Of a stretch of 12,288 bases of DNA, positions 1-7,846 are shown in pieces. Both the position numbers and the translations under genes were made by a program. This DNA comes from Methanobacteriaceae archaeon (GTDB taxonomy: Archaea; Methanobacteriota; Methanobacteria; Methanobacteriales; Methanobacteriaceae), in assembly GCA_030693105.1 (NCBI GenBank), contig JAUYBK010000139.1, forward strand, positions 1 through 12,288, given 5' to 3'. The notes beneath the pieces are model-generated. The model did no database searches and was not told the DNA's origin. It worked only from the letters and a program-made list of their open reading frames with translations. The stretch's first letter is position 1. Every line of letters begins with the position of its first letter.

Positions 1-2
1 CT

Positions 3-203
3 AATTCTGAATGGAATTTTGAGACATAATCAACAATATTATCAGTAATAATAGGATTTGCAGTGTTAATATGTATTTTGATTTTAATTCAAAATTTGCC
101 TTTATTGTCTTTGGGGACGATTTTACTTTTTATTACTTCAATGGGATTTATAATAGTTGGAATTTTAGCATATTTATGTTACATTCCAGAAGAATGGTTA
201 TGA
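3..203 (+). pseudogene. C-terminal remnant of a small membrane protein
   Basis: One reading frame runs from the window edge to a TGA at 201-203, broken by an in-frame TAA at 27-29. After that stop it encodes about 57 residues forming two strongly hydrophobic segments (roughly codons 30-95 and 120-180) separated by a short polar turn, and it ends in PEEWL. This is what the tail of a two- or four-helix membrane protein looks like. The family is not recognised. The fragment is followed after 4 bases by the start of another damaged small ORF, so the two may once have been co-transcribed. The stop at 27 could instead mark a frameshift, because the true upstream frame lies outside the window. Confidence 0.4.
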
Positions 204-207
204 ATCT

Positions 208-367
208 ATGATTTATAATAAAATCACAACATTATATGCGCTGATGAAAATGGTACAACAATGTAAGTTTAATAAAAACAGTTGAATTTAAAGGTTTAAA
301 TGCTACTGGTATGAAATTATCAATAGATAATCTTAAAAATAACCGTGGAAATGTTTTAATCAAGTAA
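208..367 (+). pseudogene. Small hypothetical protein split by frameshifts
   Basis: An ATG at 208 begins MIYNKITTLYA. The protein-like reading then continues in a second frame (ADENGTTM, about 240-263) and a third frame (SLIKTVEFKGLNATGMKL, from about 266) to a TAA at 365-367. Joined, these give a plausible soluble protein of about 50 residues with a strand-like, polar C-terminal half. Two small indels are needed to restore it. No family is recognised. It lies directly after the membrane-protein remnant and 31 bases before the U32 start. It may be a decayed gene or the product of sequence errors. The join is inferred from codon-like composition only. Confidence 0.35.
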
Positions 368-398
368 ATTAAAAAAAAATGAACATATTAATAATCCC

Positions 399-2966
399 AT
401 GTCCCCCCAAATAGCCGAAATTTTGGCACCAGCTGGTTCCATAAATGCCCTCAGGGCCGCTGTTAATGCAGGGGCTGATGCAGTTTACCTGGCAGGTCAG
501 CGTTTCGGTGCGAGGCACTACGCCAACAACTTTGCCCTTGAAGAAATAGAGGATGCTTTATCCTATTCCCATCTGCGAGGGGTTAAAGTATATGTAACAG
601 TAAATACCCTTTTGAAGGATGAAGAACTTCCGGAAGTAGCAGATTATCTTTATTGGCTCTACGAAAAAGGTGTAGATGGAGTTATTGTCCAGGATATCGG
701 TGTTGCGAGTCTAGCCCGAGATATTGTTCCCCATCTCCCCTTACATGCATCCACACAAATGACCATACATAATGCGGAAGGTATTAAATGGGCGGCTGAT
801 TTTGGTTTTCAGCGGGTTATTCTGGCCCGGGAAATGAAGTTAAGTCAAATAGAAAAAATTCCTTCTGAACTTTCAGAACGGATCGAACTAGAAGTATTCG
901 TCCACGGAGCTATATGCTATTCTTACTCCGGTCAATGTCTTTTTTCATCTCTTATTGGCGGTAGAAGTGGTAATAGGGGAATGTGCGCTCAACCATGCCG
1001 AAAGAAGTACCAGCTAGTATCAGGTAAAAAAGACGTTTGGGGAAAGCCACTTGAGCTTAAAAATGTCCCAATGCAAGGAGATTATCTTTTATCAACCAGA
1101 GATCTGGCGATTTATCCTTATCTAGACCGTTTGTTAAACTCTAATGTTTCTTCTTTGAAAATTGAAGGTCGAATGCGTTCACCAGAATATGTAGCAGTAG
1201 TGGTTAATATTTATCGAAAAGCCCTGGATTCCATTAAAGGAGGGAATTGGACCCCTGATCAAAAAGATATTGAAGACTTGAAACTTGCTTTTAACCGAGG
1301 ATTCACCAGGGGCCATATCATGGACGCACCGCCCCATAAAACCATGGAACCAACTAGCCCCGGTAACCGGGGCCTTTATTTGGGTAAGGTCGTAAAAGTA
1401 GATAAAAAGGTAAAGTTAGCCACGGTGGCCATAGAAAGCATTATCCGGCCGGGAAAAGGTGACGGTCTGGTTTTTATAAATCCTGAAACCAGTGCAAGAG
1501 TATTTGGCAAGGGTCTGGATGCCACTCCCACTGTGGATAAAAGTAGAGTGAATTTTAAAGTTCCGGATTACGTTGAAAAGGGTTTTGATGTTTTCATGAC
1601 CCGCAAGGCGTCTTTAAAAAAAAGAGCCCTTGATATGATTGATAGTGACTATGACGATTTACTGGTTTTAGATGTTCAAATGAAGTGGGATAAAGATTTA
1701 TTTGCATTATTGCAAGGTGAAGTATTCTTAAAAGACACAAAAATTTTGGATATTGAATATCAAGCCAATTTTGCTATGGAACCTGCCCAAAAACGACCTC
1801 TCAGCAAAAATATTATCCGTGAGCAGTTCTTAAAAACAGGGGGGACCTTTTTTACCATAAGGAGATTAAAAATAGATTATCCTGGTGGTCTTTTCTGTCC
1901 CATTTCGGGCCTAAATAGATTAAGACGGGAATTTCTGTTGGAAGTAAAAAAACAACTAATAGAAGCACATAGGCCTGGAGAAAGTGAGCTTAAAACTTCT
2001 AAAAAAAATCTTATTAGGATCAAAGAGGATTTAGATGACAAATTAGCCCAAAAAAGCACTTCAACCGTTCCCAATCTTTCAGTCTGGGTGGATAATCAAG
2101 AATCATTTTCGGCAGCAGCAGATGCCGGTTGCCATCGGATCTACTTCCAGGCACCAATATCCTCACTAGGAAAAACCAAATCATCCCCTTTTTTAAAATT
2201 AATGAAAAAGTTTGTAGACTTAATAAGGGATTCAAAAACTGAGTTAGTCTGGAAATTACCTTTAATAATTGATGAGGGCTATTCTAAAAATTTTAATCCA
2301 TTAATGGAGGAGTTGTTTGATTGGGGAGTCCGGGGAGTTATGGTAGATGGGTGGGGGGCGTTGCCAGATGAAAATCAATCTCCCCTGAAGTGGTATGGCT
2401 CCACTGGGTTGAACGTCTGGAACCACTTAACTGTAAAAGAACTTTCTGGAAGATTTGACAGTTTAACTGCATCTCCAGAGCTTTCTAAAGATGATTTAAG
2501 AAAACTTGTAAATTTAAAACATCTAAAATCACCAAATATCAATTTAGAGATTATGGTTCAGGGAAATCTGGAAGTTTTGATAAGTGAAGGCTATTTAGGC
2601 ATTAATAATAAAAATAAAAATCTAAAAGAAGATTTTTGGGGACTCAAAGACCATAAAGGACATATTTTCCCCATAAATTGGGATTATAAAGGGCGGACAC
2701 GCCTATTAAACTCAGTTGAACTTTGTCTTATCGATCATCTGCCCCCAATTATGAAAATGGGTTTGAATGGGATTGTAATCGATGCCCGGGGCAAACCAGG
2801 TAGATATACTGAGGAAATGATATTAAAATACACCAAAGCTTTAGAACTAACTATTAAAAAACCACCACACCTTGCCCACGAACTTAAAATATTAAAAGGT
2901 GATATTAAGAAGATTTCAACAGGCGGAATTACCAGTGGCAACTTTTTAAGGGGAATTTCTAATTAA
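399..2966 (+). CDS. Peptidase U32 family protein, RlhA/TrhP-like (855 aa)
   Basis: The N-terminal 270 residues are a U32 catalytic barrel opening with ILAPAGSINALRAAVNAGAD. The family signature runs from E165 (EVFVHGAICYSYSGQC) to the SGNRGMCAQPCR block near 190-201. Cysteines C173, C180, C196 and C200 sit where studied relatives (UbiU/UbiV, RlhA, TrhP) carry conserved cysteines. The middle region (about 380-510) resembles the DUF3656 'collagenase' segment of RlhA. Residues from about 560 look like a second, degenerate U32 barrel (DNQESFSAAADAGCHRIYF). Characterised relatives hydroxylate rRNA or tRNA bases rather than cut proteins, so an RNA-modifying role is inferred here; the old peptidase label is probably misleading. 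The ATG at 399 has no clear ribosome binding site, but the family-typical N-terminus starts a few residues later. The frame is fully intact over 2.5 kb. Confidence 0.9.
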   Translation: MSPQIAEILAPAGSINALRAAVNAGADAVYLAGQRFGARHYANNFALEEIEDALSYSHLRGVKVYVTVNTLLKDEELPEVADYLYWLYEKGVDGVIVQDIGVASLARDIVPHLPLHASTQMTIHNAEGIKWAADFGFQRVILAREMKLSQIEKIPSELSERIELEVFVHGAICYSYSGQCLFSSLIGGRSGNRGMCAQPCRKKYQLVSGKKDVWGKPLELKNVPMQGDYLLSTRDLAIYPYLDRLLNSNVSSLKIEGRMRSPEYVAVVVNIYRKALDSIKGGNWTPDQKDIEDLKLAFNRGFTRGHIMDAPPHKTMEPTSPGNRGLYLGKVVKVDKKVKLATVAIESIIRPGKGDGLVFINPETSARVFGKGLDATPTVDKSRVNFKVPDYVEKGFDVFMTRKASLKKRALDMIDSDYDDLLVLDVQMKWDKDLFALLQGEVFLKDTKILDIEYQANFAMEPAQKRPLSKNIIREQFLKTGGTFFTIRRLKIDYPGGLFCPISGLNRLRREFLLEVKKQLIEAHRPGESELKTSKKNLIRIKEDLDDKLAQKSTSTVPNLSVWVDNQESFSAAADAGCHRIYFQAPISSLGKTKSSPFLKLMKKFVDLIRDSKTELVWKLPLIIDEGYSKNFNPLMEELFDWGVRGVMVDGWGALPDENQSPLKWYGSTGLNVWNHLTVKELSGRFDSLTASPELSKDDLRKLVNLKHLKSPNINLEIMVQGNLEVLISEGYLGINNKNKNLKEDFWGLKDHKGHIFPINWDYKGRTRLLNSVELCLIDHLPPIMKMGLNGIVIDARGKPGRYTEEMILKYTKALELTIKKPPHLAHELKILKGDIKKISTGGITSGNFLRGISN

Positions 2967-2981
2967 AAGGTGTTTTATTAT

Positions 2982-3809
2982 TTAAAAAGGAAAGTTTAAC
3001 CATTCGAACAATCCCATCATTTTTAGGGCAATATAAATTAAAATTGCTACAAATATGTATTTTAACTGTTTTGCGGGAATTTTATGGGAAGCAATTACTC
3101 CTAACTGTGCTAAGGGGATGCTGGTCCCTGCCAAAGCAACCAGTTGTACCAGGTTAACATACCCCCAGGAATAGGGTGGTAGTCCGGGGACTGAGAGGCC
3201 TTGTGTGATGTAGATCACTATGCCTCCCAGAGATGCCAGTATTATAAATGCAGTGGACGTGCCAATGGCCTTGTGAATTTCAAATCTGAGTAAAATTGCC
3301 AGTATGGGAACCATTATCACCCCGCCACCGATACCTAAAAGTCCGGAGCTCACTCCTCCTATAAATCCCCAGAACAAGTAAGCAATATCTTTTTTAGACC
3401 TTTCCCCTTCTATTTCGGGAGAATGACTCTTGAGCATCCAAATAGCACTTATTAAAATCAAAACTCCGGATATTATCCTTAAAACTTCCACCGGTGTATT
3501 GGTAGCCATTAAAGCCCCTAAAGTTCCACCTATAAATCCCATGCTCCCCAATAGTATGGCCGGCTTCAGAAGGACCGCACCTTTGCGACGATGGCCTAAG
3601 GCCCCACTAATGGCTGTGGGCAATATAACTGCTAAACTAGTACCAAAAGCTACCCGGATGGCTATGGTAGGATCCACTCCTACAGCAACCAGGAGGAAGA
3701 ACTGGACCGGTCCCATTATAAAACCTCCACCCACACCAAGTAGGCCAGATGTGAATCCTACAAATACTCCCGTCAGTAATAAAATTGAGATATAAATGAT
3801 TAGATCCAT
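2982..3809 (-). CDS. TauE/SafE (DUF81) family membrane permease, 275 aa
   Basis: An integral membrane protein with about eight hydrophobic segments, typical of the TauE/SafE family, which exports or imports small anions such as sulfite and organosulfonates. The substrate cannot be told from sequence. The family's internal duplication is clear: GLLGVGGGFIMGP near residue 23 is repeated as GLLGIGGGVIMVP near residue 157. A conserved Pro/Gly-rich loop and the basic HRRKGA turn lie between helices in the first half. The length is normal for the family. On the minus strand the ATG at 3807-3809 is preceded by GAGG about nine bases upstream. The gene converges on the U32 gene with only 15 bases between the stops. 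A TATA-like TTTATAAG lies about 70 bases upstream. Confidence 0.9.
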   Translation of the reverse strand: MDLIIYISILLLTGVFVGFTSGLLGVGGGFIMGPVQFFLLVAVGVDPTIAIRVAFGTSLAVILPTAISGALGHRRKGAVLLKPAILLGSMGFIGGTLGALMATNTPVEVLRIISGVLILISAIWMLKSHSPEIEGERSKKDIAYLFWGFIGGVSSGLLGIGGGVIMVPILAILLRFEIHKAIGTSTAFIILASLGGIVIYITQGLSVPGLPPYSWGYVNLVQLVALAGTSIPLAQLGVIASHKIPAKQLKYIFVAILIYIALKMMGLFEWLNFPF

Positions 3810-3879
3810 TTCATAAGCCTCGCTGTTAATTCTAAAGGAAGAGATTTACAATTTGTATTACTACTTTTTATGTCGTATT

Positions 3880-3887
3880 CTTATAAA
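3880..3887 (-). promoter_or_regulatory. Candidate archaeal TATA box for the TauE/SafE gene
   Basis: Read on the minus strand the sequence is TTTATAAG within a T-rich run. It lies about 70 bases upstream of the permease start. A start of transcription about 25 bases downstream would leave a leader of some 45 bases containing the GAGG site. The element is inferred from resemblance only; AT-rich DNA gives such matches by chance. Confidence 0.35.
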
Positions 3888-3997
3888 AAAACCATTCGAC
3901 GTGGAAAAAAAGAAGAACCGTCTAAAGATGAAGGTTTTGGGGGAATAAAAAATATTATTATCTTTACAGACAGATAACTATAAAGAGGTGCCCTTAA

Positions 3998-4356
3998 ATG
4001 GCAAAATCAAGTGTGCTAATTGTGGAGGATGAATAGATCACGGCTCGCGATCTCAAGGAGAAAATAGAGGAAATGGGTCCTGATTTGCCGAAAATGATTT
4101 CATCAGGAGATAGTGCCATTAGAGCTGCTGCTGAGTTACGTTCCGATGTGGTAATGATAGACATCATGTTAAAAGAGACATGAAAGGTATCCAAGCTGTA
4201 GAAAAGGAAAGTTTTCTGGATATCCCGGTGGTCTACCTCACCGCTTACAGCGATAAGAAACCCCCCTCACTCCCAGGGCTAAAAGAACGCGGCTTATGGT
4301 TATTTGGGTAAAAATTGTGGGGAAAAGGATCTGGAAGTCATGGTGGACCTCTATCC
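3998..4356 (+). pseudogene. Decayed response-regulator receiver domain
   Basis: A perfect-looking ribosome binding site (GAGGTG, 3985-3990) and ATG at 3998 open MAKSSVLIVEDE, the acidic-pocket start of a CheY-like receiver. A TAG at 4034-4036 interrupts it. The frame continues with ITARDLKEKIEEMG and reaches VVMIDIMLK, where the phospho-acceptor Asp is present. A one-base deletion near 4175 follows, because DMKGIQAVEKESFLD then reads in another frame, up to the conserved DIPVVYLTAYSDKK. Further shifts occur around 4260-4290 before AYGYLGK and EKDLEVMVDL in yet another frame. The pieces follow receiver order exactly (DE pair, Asp, T/S, Lys region), resembling the receiver modules of methanogen PAS-kinase systems. 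With one stop and at least two frameshifts it is non-functional as read. Confidence 0.8.
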
Positions 4357-4673
4357 GTGGCTTTTCTTCCTGAGGCAAACGGCGTTCTTGATGCTGGATT
4401 ACATCGTGTTTCTCTTTAATGTGGGGCGAATAACAAACTTCACTTTGAAGCACCACTATTGATTGGAATCCTTTCCACAGTTCTTTCTTCTCCGGAGTAT
4501 TCCCGGAAATGTGCCAGGATAAAGTAGGGATTTAATGGCCTATAATTAATGCATTTGAGTTCGGGCATACTGTCTTTACCCGGTGTTCACTATTATTTGC
4601 TATTTTCGTGCTCGTGGTCACCAGGAAAGATCGGCAGTGGGCCCAGACTCGTCATTTCGGATAAGTAAAATCA

Positions 4674-4680
4674 TTTATAG
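4674..4680 (+). promoter_or_regulatory. Candidate TATA box for the MutS-family gene
   Basis: TTTATAG lies in a local AT-rich patch after a GC-richer stretch. It sits about 40 bases before the GTG start, so transcription would begin near 4700-4703 and leave a very short leader carrying the ribosome binding site. Inferred by resemblance and position only. Confidence 0.35.
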
Positions 4681-4701
4681 TTAGAATGGTCAAGGAAAGT
4701 T

Positions 4702-4708
4702 AAAGGTG
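4702..4708 (+). promoter_or_regulatory. Ribosome binding site fixing a GTG start
   Basis: AAAGGTG is followed by six bases and then GTG at 4715. An in-frame TAA at 4709-4711 excludes any earlier start. The overlapping ATG at 4713 is out of frame and meets TGA after two codons. The GTG is therefore the start of the MutS-family protein. Confidence 0.75.
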
Positions 4709-4714
4709 TAAAAT

Positions 4715-6604
4715 GTGGAACTGAAGAGTATCAAGGGTATTGGGGAAAGGATGGCTCTCCGGATTATTAATGAGTTTGGGGGTGAAAAGGAATTTATGGA
4801 AGCTGCCCTAAACTATGAAGTTGACCGACTGGCCCAAATTGATGGAGTTAGCCAGCGCCGGGCCGTAGAGATAGTCAACGAAGTACTGGGAAACCCCAGC
4901 AAAGAATTCTTAAAAACTGGAAGAGCCGTTCAAATTTACGAAGATATTATAAAACGGATCTTAGAACACACAAACACGGATTACGCCCGTAATAGAGTCT
5001 TACTTTTAAGTCCCAATAAGGAAATAGAAAGAATTCAAGAAAACCTTCAGATGGTCCTGGCTGCCAAGGAGAGTGCCAGGAAACTGCCCTGTCGTGAATT
5101 AAGAAATCTTCTAAAAAAGGTAACACCATTAGAAAATCCCCGCCCCCTCCTTGATACCGGCAAAGCCATCCTGGTGGAAAGTAGAACTGATTATCAGAAT
5201 CTGACGGACCGTGGTCTGAACCGCTACCTTTCCATCTTAACCCTGGAAGAAGTGGAAGGTATTCATGAATATGAACTGGTGGTTTATGCTTATAATGAGG
5301 GTTTATTGGAATTAGATGATGCTCCTAATCTGGCCATGGTACCGGTTGATGCAGAAGATAGTGAATTGGTACCGGGCATGGTATTATTTTACTATGCTTA
5401 TAATCGAGATACCATTGAAAACGCCAGTAAGTTAAGGGAAATGTTAGGTTGGAGCTCTACTCTTAAAGATGTGATGAGGATTCTGGATTCTATTGAATCA
5501 GGCCAGGTGGATGAAAAAAGCTTCAACCAGTCCGTGAAGGATGCCCAGGAACATGCTGATCAAAAAATGAAAGAGGCCATAAAAAAAGTGGATCTCTCTG
5601 GTGACGAGGTTTTAGACCTTTTAAATAATGGAATGCCCCACAAAATTCAGGAAATACTTAATAAAGTTTTAAAAGAAGCCCGGCAGGAAATTAGTCAAAA
5701 AACAGGGCTTAGTTTCGATCCGTTCTTAACCCGCTACCCCCTGGAAGTTGATGAGGAAGAATTGGAAAGAGTGAGAAAGCAGGAAATGGGAAGACAACAT
5801 CTTAAGGCTTTCGAAAATCAGATTACAGCTGCCAAAGAACTTTCACTTCTAAAGGAGAAAATAGAAAAAGAAGTGAGGGAAGTTCTGGAGTTCGACTACC
5901 AGTTCGCCCTGGGAAGTTTCGCCCATGAATATGATCTTCATCCTCCATCCCTAGGCGAAGGGTTTAGCTTTAAAGAAGCAATCCATTTGGATCTGGTGGG
6001 AGTGAATAATATTCAGAGAATAAATTACCAGCTCCAACATCCCGACAATGTGGTTCTATTAACCGGAGCTAACAGTGGGGGAAAAACAACTTTACTGGAA
6101 AGTCTAGCCCAGATATCCATTCTGACCCATATGGGGATGCCGGTTCCTGCTAAAGATGCTGAAGTTCAGTTGATTGACGAATTGTACTTCTTCTCTAAGA
6201 AGCGTTCCCTGGATGCGGGGGCTTTTGAATCATTCCTGCAAAATTTTGTACCGGTGGTGACTCATGAAACAGATAAATTAATACTTTTTGATGAGTTGGA
6301 AGCTATAACCGAACTTGAAGCCGCAGTTAAAATAATATCCAGCTTTATGGATCTCATAAGGGATTCGGGGAGTCATGCGGTTATTGTAACTCACCTGGCT
6401 CAGGAGATACTTAAATACACCCAGGTACGTGTAGATGGTATCGAAGCCAGTGGATTAGACGAAGAATACAATTTGATAGTGGACCGGACCCCCCGGATGG
6501 ATTATCTGGCTAGAAGTACTCCAGAACTTATTTTAAAGAGAGTATATGAGAAATCAGATGGTAAGTTGAAGGATATTTATGGGAAGATGTTGGAAAAGTT
6601 TTGA
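4715..6604 (+). CDS. MutS-family ATPase with N-terminal helix-hairpin-helix (archaeal MutS2/MutS5-like), 629 aa
   Basis: A DNA-binding ATPase of the MutS superfamily, group II (MutS2/MutS5-like). The N-terminus holds a tandem helix-hairpin-helix: SIKGIGERMALRIIN at 5-19 and AQIDGVSQRRAVEIV at 40-54, a non-specific DNA-backbone binder. A helical core follows, then charged, coiled-coil-prone helices near 350-400. The ATPase domain carries Walker A GANSGGKTT at 451-459, Walker B LILFDELEA with D526 and E527, and a switch-like THLAQEI near 560. No mismatch-reading domain I is seen, and no Smr nuclease domain follows the ATPase: the protein ends at YGKMLEKF. A role in binding branched DNA or recombination intermediates is therefore likelier than classical mismatch repair. 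This is inferred from the family. GTG start as fixed by the ribosome binding site. It converges on the PRC-barrel gene. Confidence 0.88.
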   Translation: MELKSIKGIGERMALRIINEFGGEKEFMEAALNYEVDRLAQIDGVSQRRAVEIVNEVLGNPSKEFLKTGRAVQIYEDIIKRILEHTNTDYARNRVLLLSPNKEIERIQENLQMVLAAKESARKLPCRELRNLLKKVTPLENPRPLLDTGKAILVESRTDYQNLTDRGLNRYLSILTLEEVEGIHEYELVVYAYNEGLLELDDAPNLAMVPVDAEDSELVPGMVLFYYAYNRDTIENASKLREMLGWSSTLKDVMRILDSIESGQVDEKSFNQSVKDAQEHADQKMKEAIKKVDLSGDEVLDLLNNGMPHKIQEILNKVLKEARQEISQKTGLSFDPFLTRYPLEVDEEELERVRKQEMGRQHLKAFENQITAAKELSLLKEKIEKEVREVLEFDYQFALGSFAHEYDLHPPSLGEGFSFKEAIHLDLVGVNNIQRINYQLQHPDNVVLLTGANSGGKTTLLESLAQISILTHMGMPVPAKDAEVQLIDELYFFSKKRSLDAGAFESFLQNFVPVVTHETDKLILFDELEAITELEAAVKIISSFMDLIRDSGSHAVIVTHLAQEILKYTQVRVDGIEASGLDEEYNLIVDRTPRMDYLARSTPELILKRVYEKSDGKLKDIYGKMLEKF

Positions 6605-6612
6605 ATTTAAAT

Positions 6613-6619
6613 AAAAAAA
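6613..6619 (-). terminator. Poly-T terminator after the PRC-barrel gene
   Basis: Seven consecutive T on the minus strand lie 12 bases after the PRC-barrel stop codon, in the 26-base gap between convergent genes. Archaeal RNA polymerase commonly stops at such U-tracts without a strong hairpin. Confidence 0.5.
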
Positions 6620-6630
6620 CATGAGAAGAT

Positions 6631-7137
6631 TTAATCTCCTAAAATCTCTTCAACCCTCTCCTTTTTCATTGCAAGTATAACATAATCCCCAATATGTTTA
6701 ATATTTTCGTCAGATACCATTAGATGTTTTTTTCGGAATGTTGAACCGGTGGAGACTACCACATTGTGGATTAGGCATCCTTTGGGGTCGATTATCATGT
6801 CTTCCACTTTTCCTATGACCAGCGCATCTTCAGATAGGACTTCTTTTCCGATGAATATCTTTAAAAAGTCTCCATCAATGGGAAGTTGTTCTATTTTATC
6901 AACCTTTCCTTTTTCTTCAATACCCTTCTCGTCAAGTTTGAGCTGCATGAAATCCCCAATCTCTCCAATTTCATCGCTTACAACTGCAAAATAGTTTTTT
7001 TTAAAGGGAGAGCCCGTGGAGATAATTACCTTATCAACCAAACACTTTTTTATGGTTACCGATAGTTCAACTACTTTTCCTACTTCCTTGGCCTCTTTAT
7101 CAATCACTACGGTTCCTATAAATTCACTGGCTTTCAT
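6631..7137 (-). CDS. Double PRC-barrel domain protein, 168 aa
   Basis: The protein is an internal duplication of the small beta-rich PRC-barrel fold. Copy one covers about residues 1-72 (SEFIGTVVIDKEAKEVGKV, then KVIISTGSPFKKNYFAV and IGDFMQLKL). Copy two covers about 88-165 (GKEVLSEDALVIGKVEDM, then NVVVSTGSTFRKKHLMV and IGDYVILAM). The shared pattern V-S/I-STGS-F-K/RK makes the duplication plain. PRC barrels occur in photosynthetic reaction-centre H subunits and the 16S rRNA maturation factor RimM. In methanogens, stand-alone copies are common and their role is unknown; some are proposed to bind RNA or partner proteins. There is no signal peptide, so it is cytoplasmic. The minus-strand ATG at 7137 is preceded by AGGTGA with a spacing of seven, which supports this start. 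It is probably transcribed alone. Confidence 0.88.
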   Translation of the reverse strand: MKASEFIGTVVIDKEAKEVGKVVELSVTIKKCLVDKVIISTGSPFKKNYFAVVSDEIGEIGDFMQLKLDEKGIEEKGKVDKIEQLPIDGDFLKIFIGKEVLSEDALVIGKVEDMIIDPKGCLIHNVVVSTGSTFRKKHLMVSDENIKHIGDYVILAMKKERVEEILGD

Positions 7138-7144
7138 TTACATT

Positions 7145-7150
7145 TCACCT
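7145..7150 (-). promoter_or_regulatory. Ribosome binding site of the PRC-barrel gene
   Basis: AGGTGA on the minus strand is seven bases from the ATG at 7137. The match to the archaeal 16S rRNA tail is strong and selects this start. Confidence 0.65.
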
Positions 7151-7198
7151 AATACATCATTTCTATACTATGCTTAAAAATTGTAATGAGCATTTAAG

Positions 7199-7211
7199 AA
7201 AATAATAAAAA
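7199..7211 (-). terminator. T-rich terminator after the phospholipase-like gene
   Basis: The minus strand directly after the stop reads TTTTTATTATTTT, a U-rich tract of the kind that ends archaeal transcripts. No hairpin is evident. Confidence 0.4.
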
Positions 7212-7799
7212 TTAATTCACCCTACCAAGTATAGCAACATATGATGCACTGGTAGCCTGATCAAGGTCATTTTGCACGTAGGAATCACTTCTAGTTATCA
7301 TCCACCTATTCCAACTGTACTCACCACTTAGGCGTCCATTCTTCAGCAGAGATTTCAAGTTTCCTGACGTGAATATGATGTGAGGATTTAGTAAAACTGC
7401 TTGAAGTTCATATAAGGTGTGATAACCGGTGTAGCCTTTAACACAGTGGGCAGCGGCAAAGCTATCCGAGATGTAGTGAGATGCAACTCCGAAGCAGTAA
7501 CTGGCTTGGCGGTAGTCACCTTTTTTATAGGCTGCTTCACCCTCATCGAGCCAATAAATTGCTTTATTGTAGCTGGCCGGGTAGCGATGGTAACTGTAAT
7601 CAAAGAACTTTAAGTCTGGATCATCGGAACCGTTTCGCATCTCCGACAGGCTAAGTTTCTGCTGAACATCCCCCGGAAGTGAATAATAGACTTGTTCAAC
7701 TACGTCTGAATGTGTTTTTCCAGTCCAAGCCTGGGCCGTAGGTACCTGTACTATGGACAACAACATTACCAAAAGCAGAAAGGTTAAAATCTTTTCCAT
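7212..7799 (-). CDS. Secreted zinc-dependent phospholipase C-like protein, 195 aa
   Basis: The first 24 residues are a signal peptide: a short basic start, a hydrophobic core LLLVMLLSIV, and an AQA cleavage motif ending at A24. The mature protein would begin with Trp25, as in Bacillus cereus phospholipase C, whose first residue Trp1 binds zinc. The remaining ligands also appear in order and often at the same spacing: H30, an Asp in GSDDPD (59-62), H71, H108 with D112 four later, H118 six after that, and H127 with E131 four later. A catalytic three-zinc site of the phospholipase C / S1-P1 nuclease superfamily is therefore complete. At 195 residues it is shorter than typical secreted enzymes. 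It probably acts outside the membrane, but the substrate (phospholipid or other phosphodiester) is unknown. No good ribosome binding site precedes the ATG. A TATA-like box lies about 50 bases upstream. Confidence 0.82.
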   Translation of the reverse strand: MEKILTFLLLVMLLSIVQVPTAQAWTGKTHSDVVEQVYYSLPGDVQQKLSLSEMRNGSDDPDLKFFDYSYHRYPASYNKAIYWLDEGEAAYKKGDYRQASYCFGVASHYISDSFAAAHCVKGYTGYHTLYELQAVLLNPHIIFTSGNLKSLLKNGRLSGEYSWNRWMITRSDSYVQNDLDQATSASYVAILGRVN

Positions 7800-7846
7800 G
7801 ATTAATACCGGGTTAAATTAATATGTTATCTTGAAGTTTAGATCAG

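Larger units (their letters stand above)
4357..4712. other. Stretch without a recognisable gene
   Basis: About 350 bases between the receiver remnant and the MutS-family gene. The plus strand has no credible start-to-stop frame. On the minus strand an open frame of some 95 codons (about 4238-4528) reads protein-like in part, for example GFQSIVVLQSEVCYSPHIK, but it has only GTG starts, overlaps the receiver remnant and matches no family I recognise. The region is probably decayed coding DNA. A TATA-like TTTATAG lies near its right end. Confidence 0.4.

Noticed and set aside
3430..3795. 121-codon plus-strand frame opposite the TauE/SafE gene
   Set aside because: It is antisense to an unambiguous membrane permease, and its sequence (many Pro, Lys, Thr) mirrors hydrophobic codons on the other strand.
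4034..4036. TAG in the receiver gene read as pyrrolysine
   Set aside because: Later frameshifts break the same gene, receivers do not need a special residue there, and no pyrrolysine machinery is visible. A nonsense mutation is simpler.
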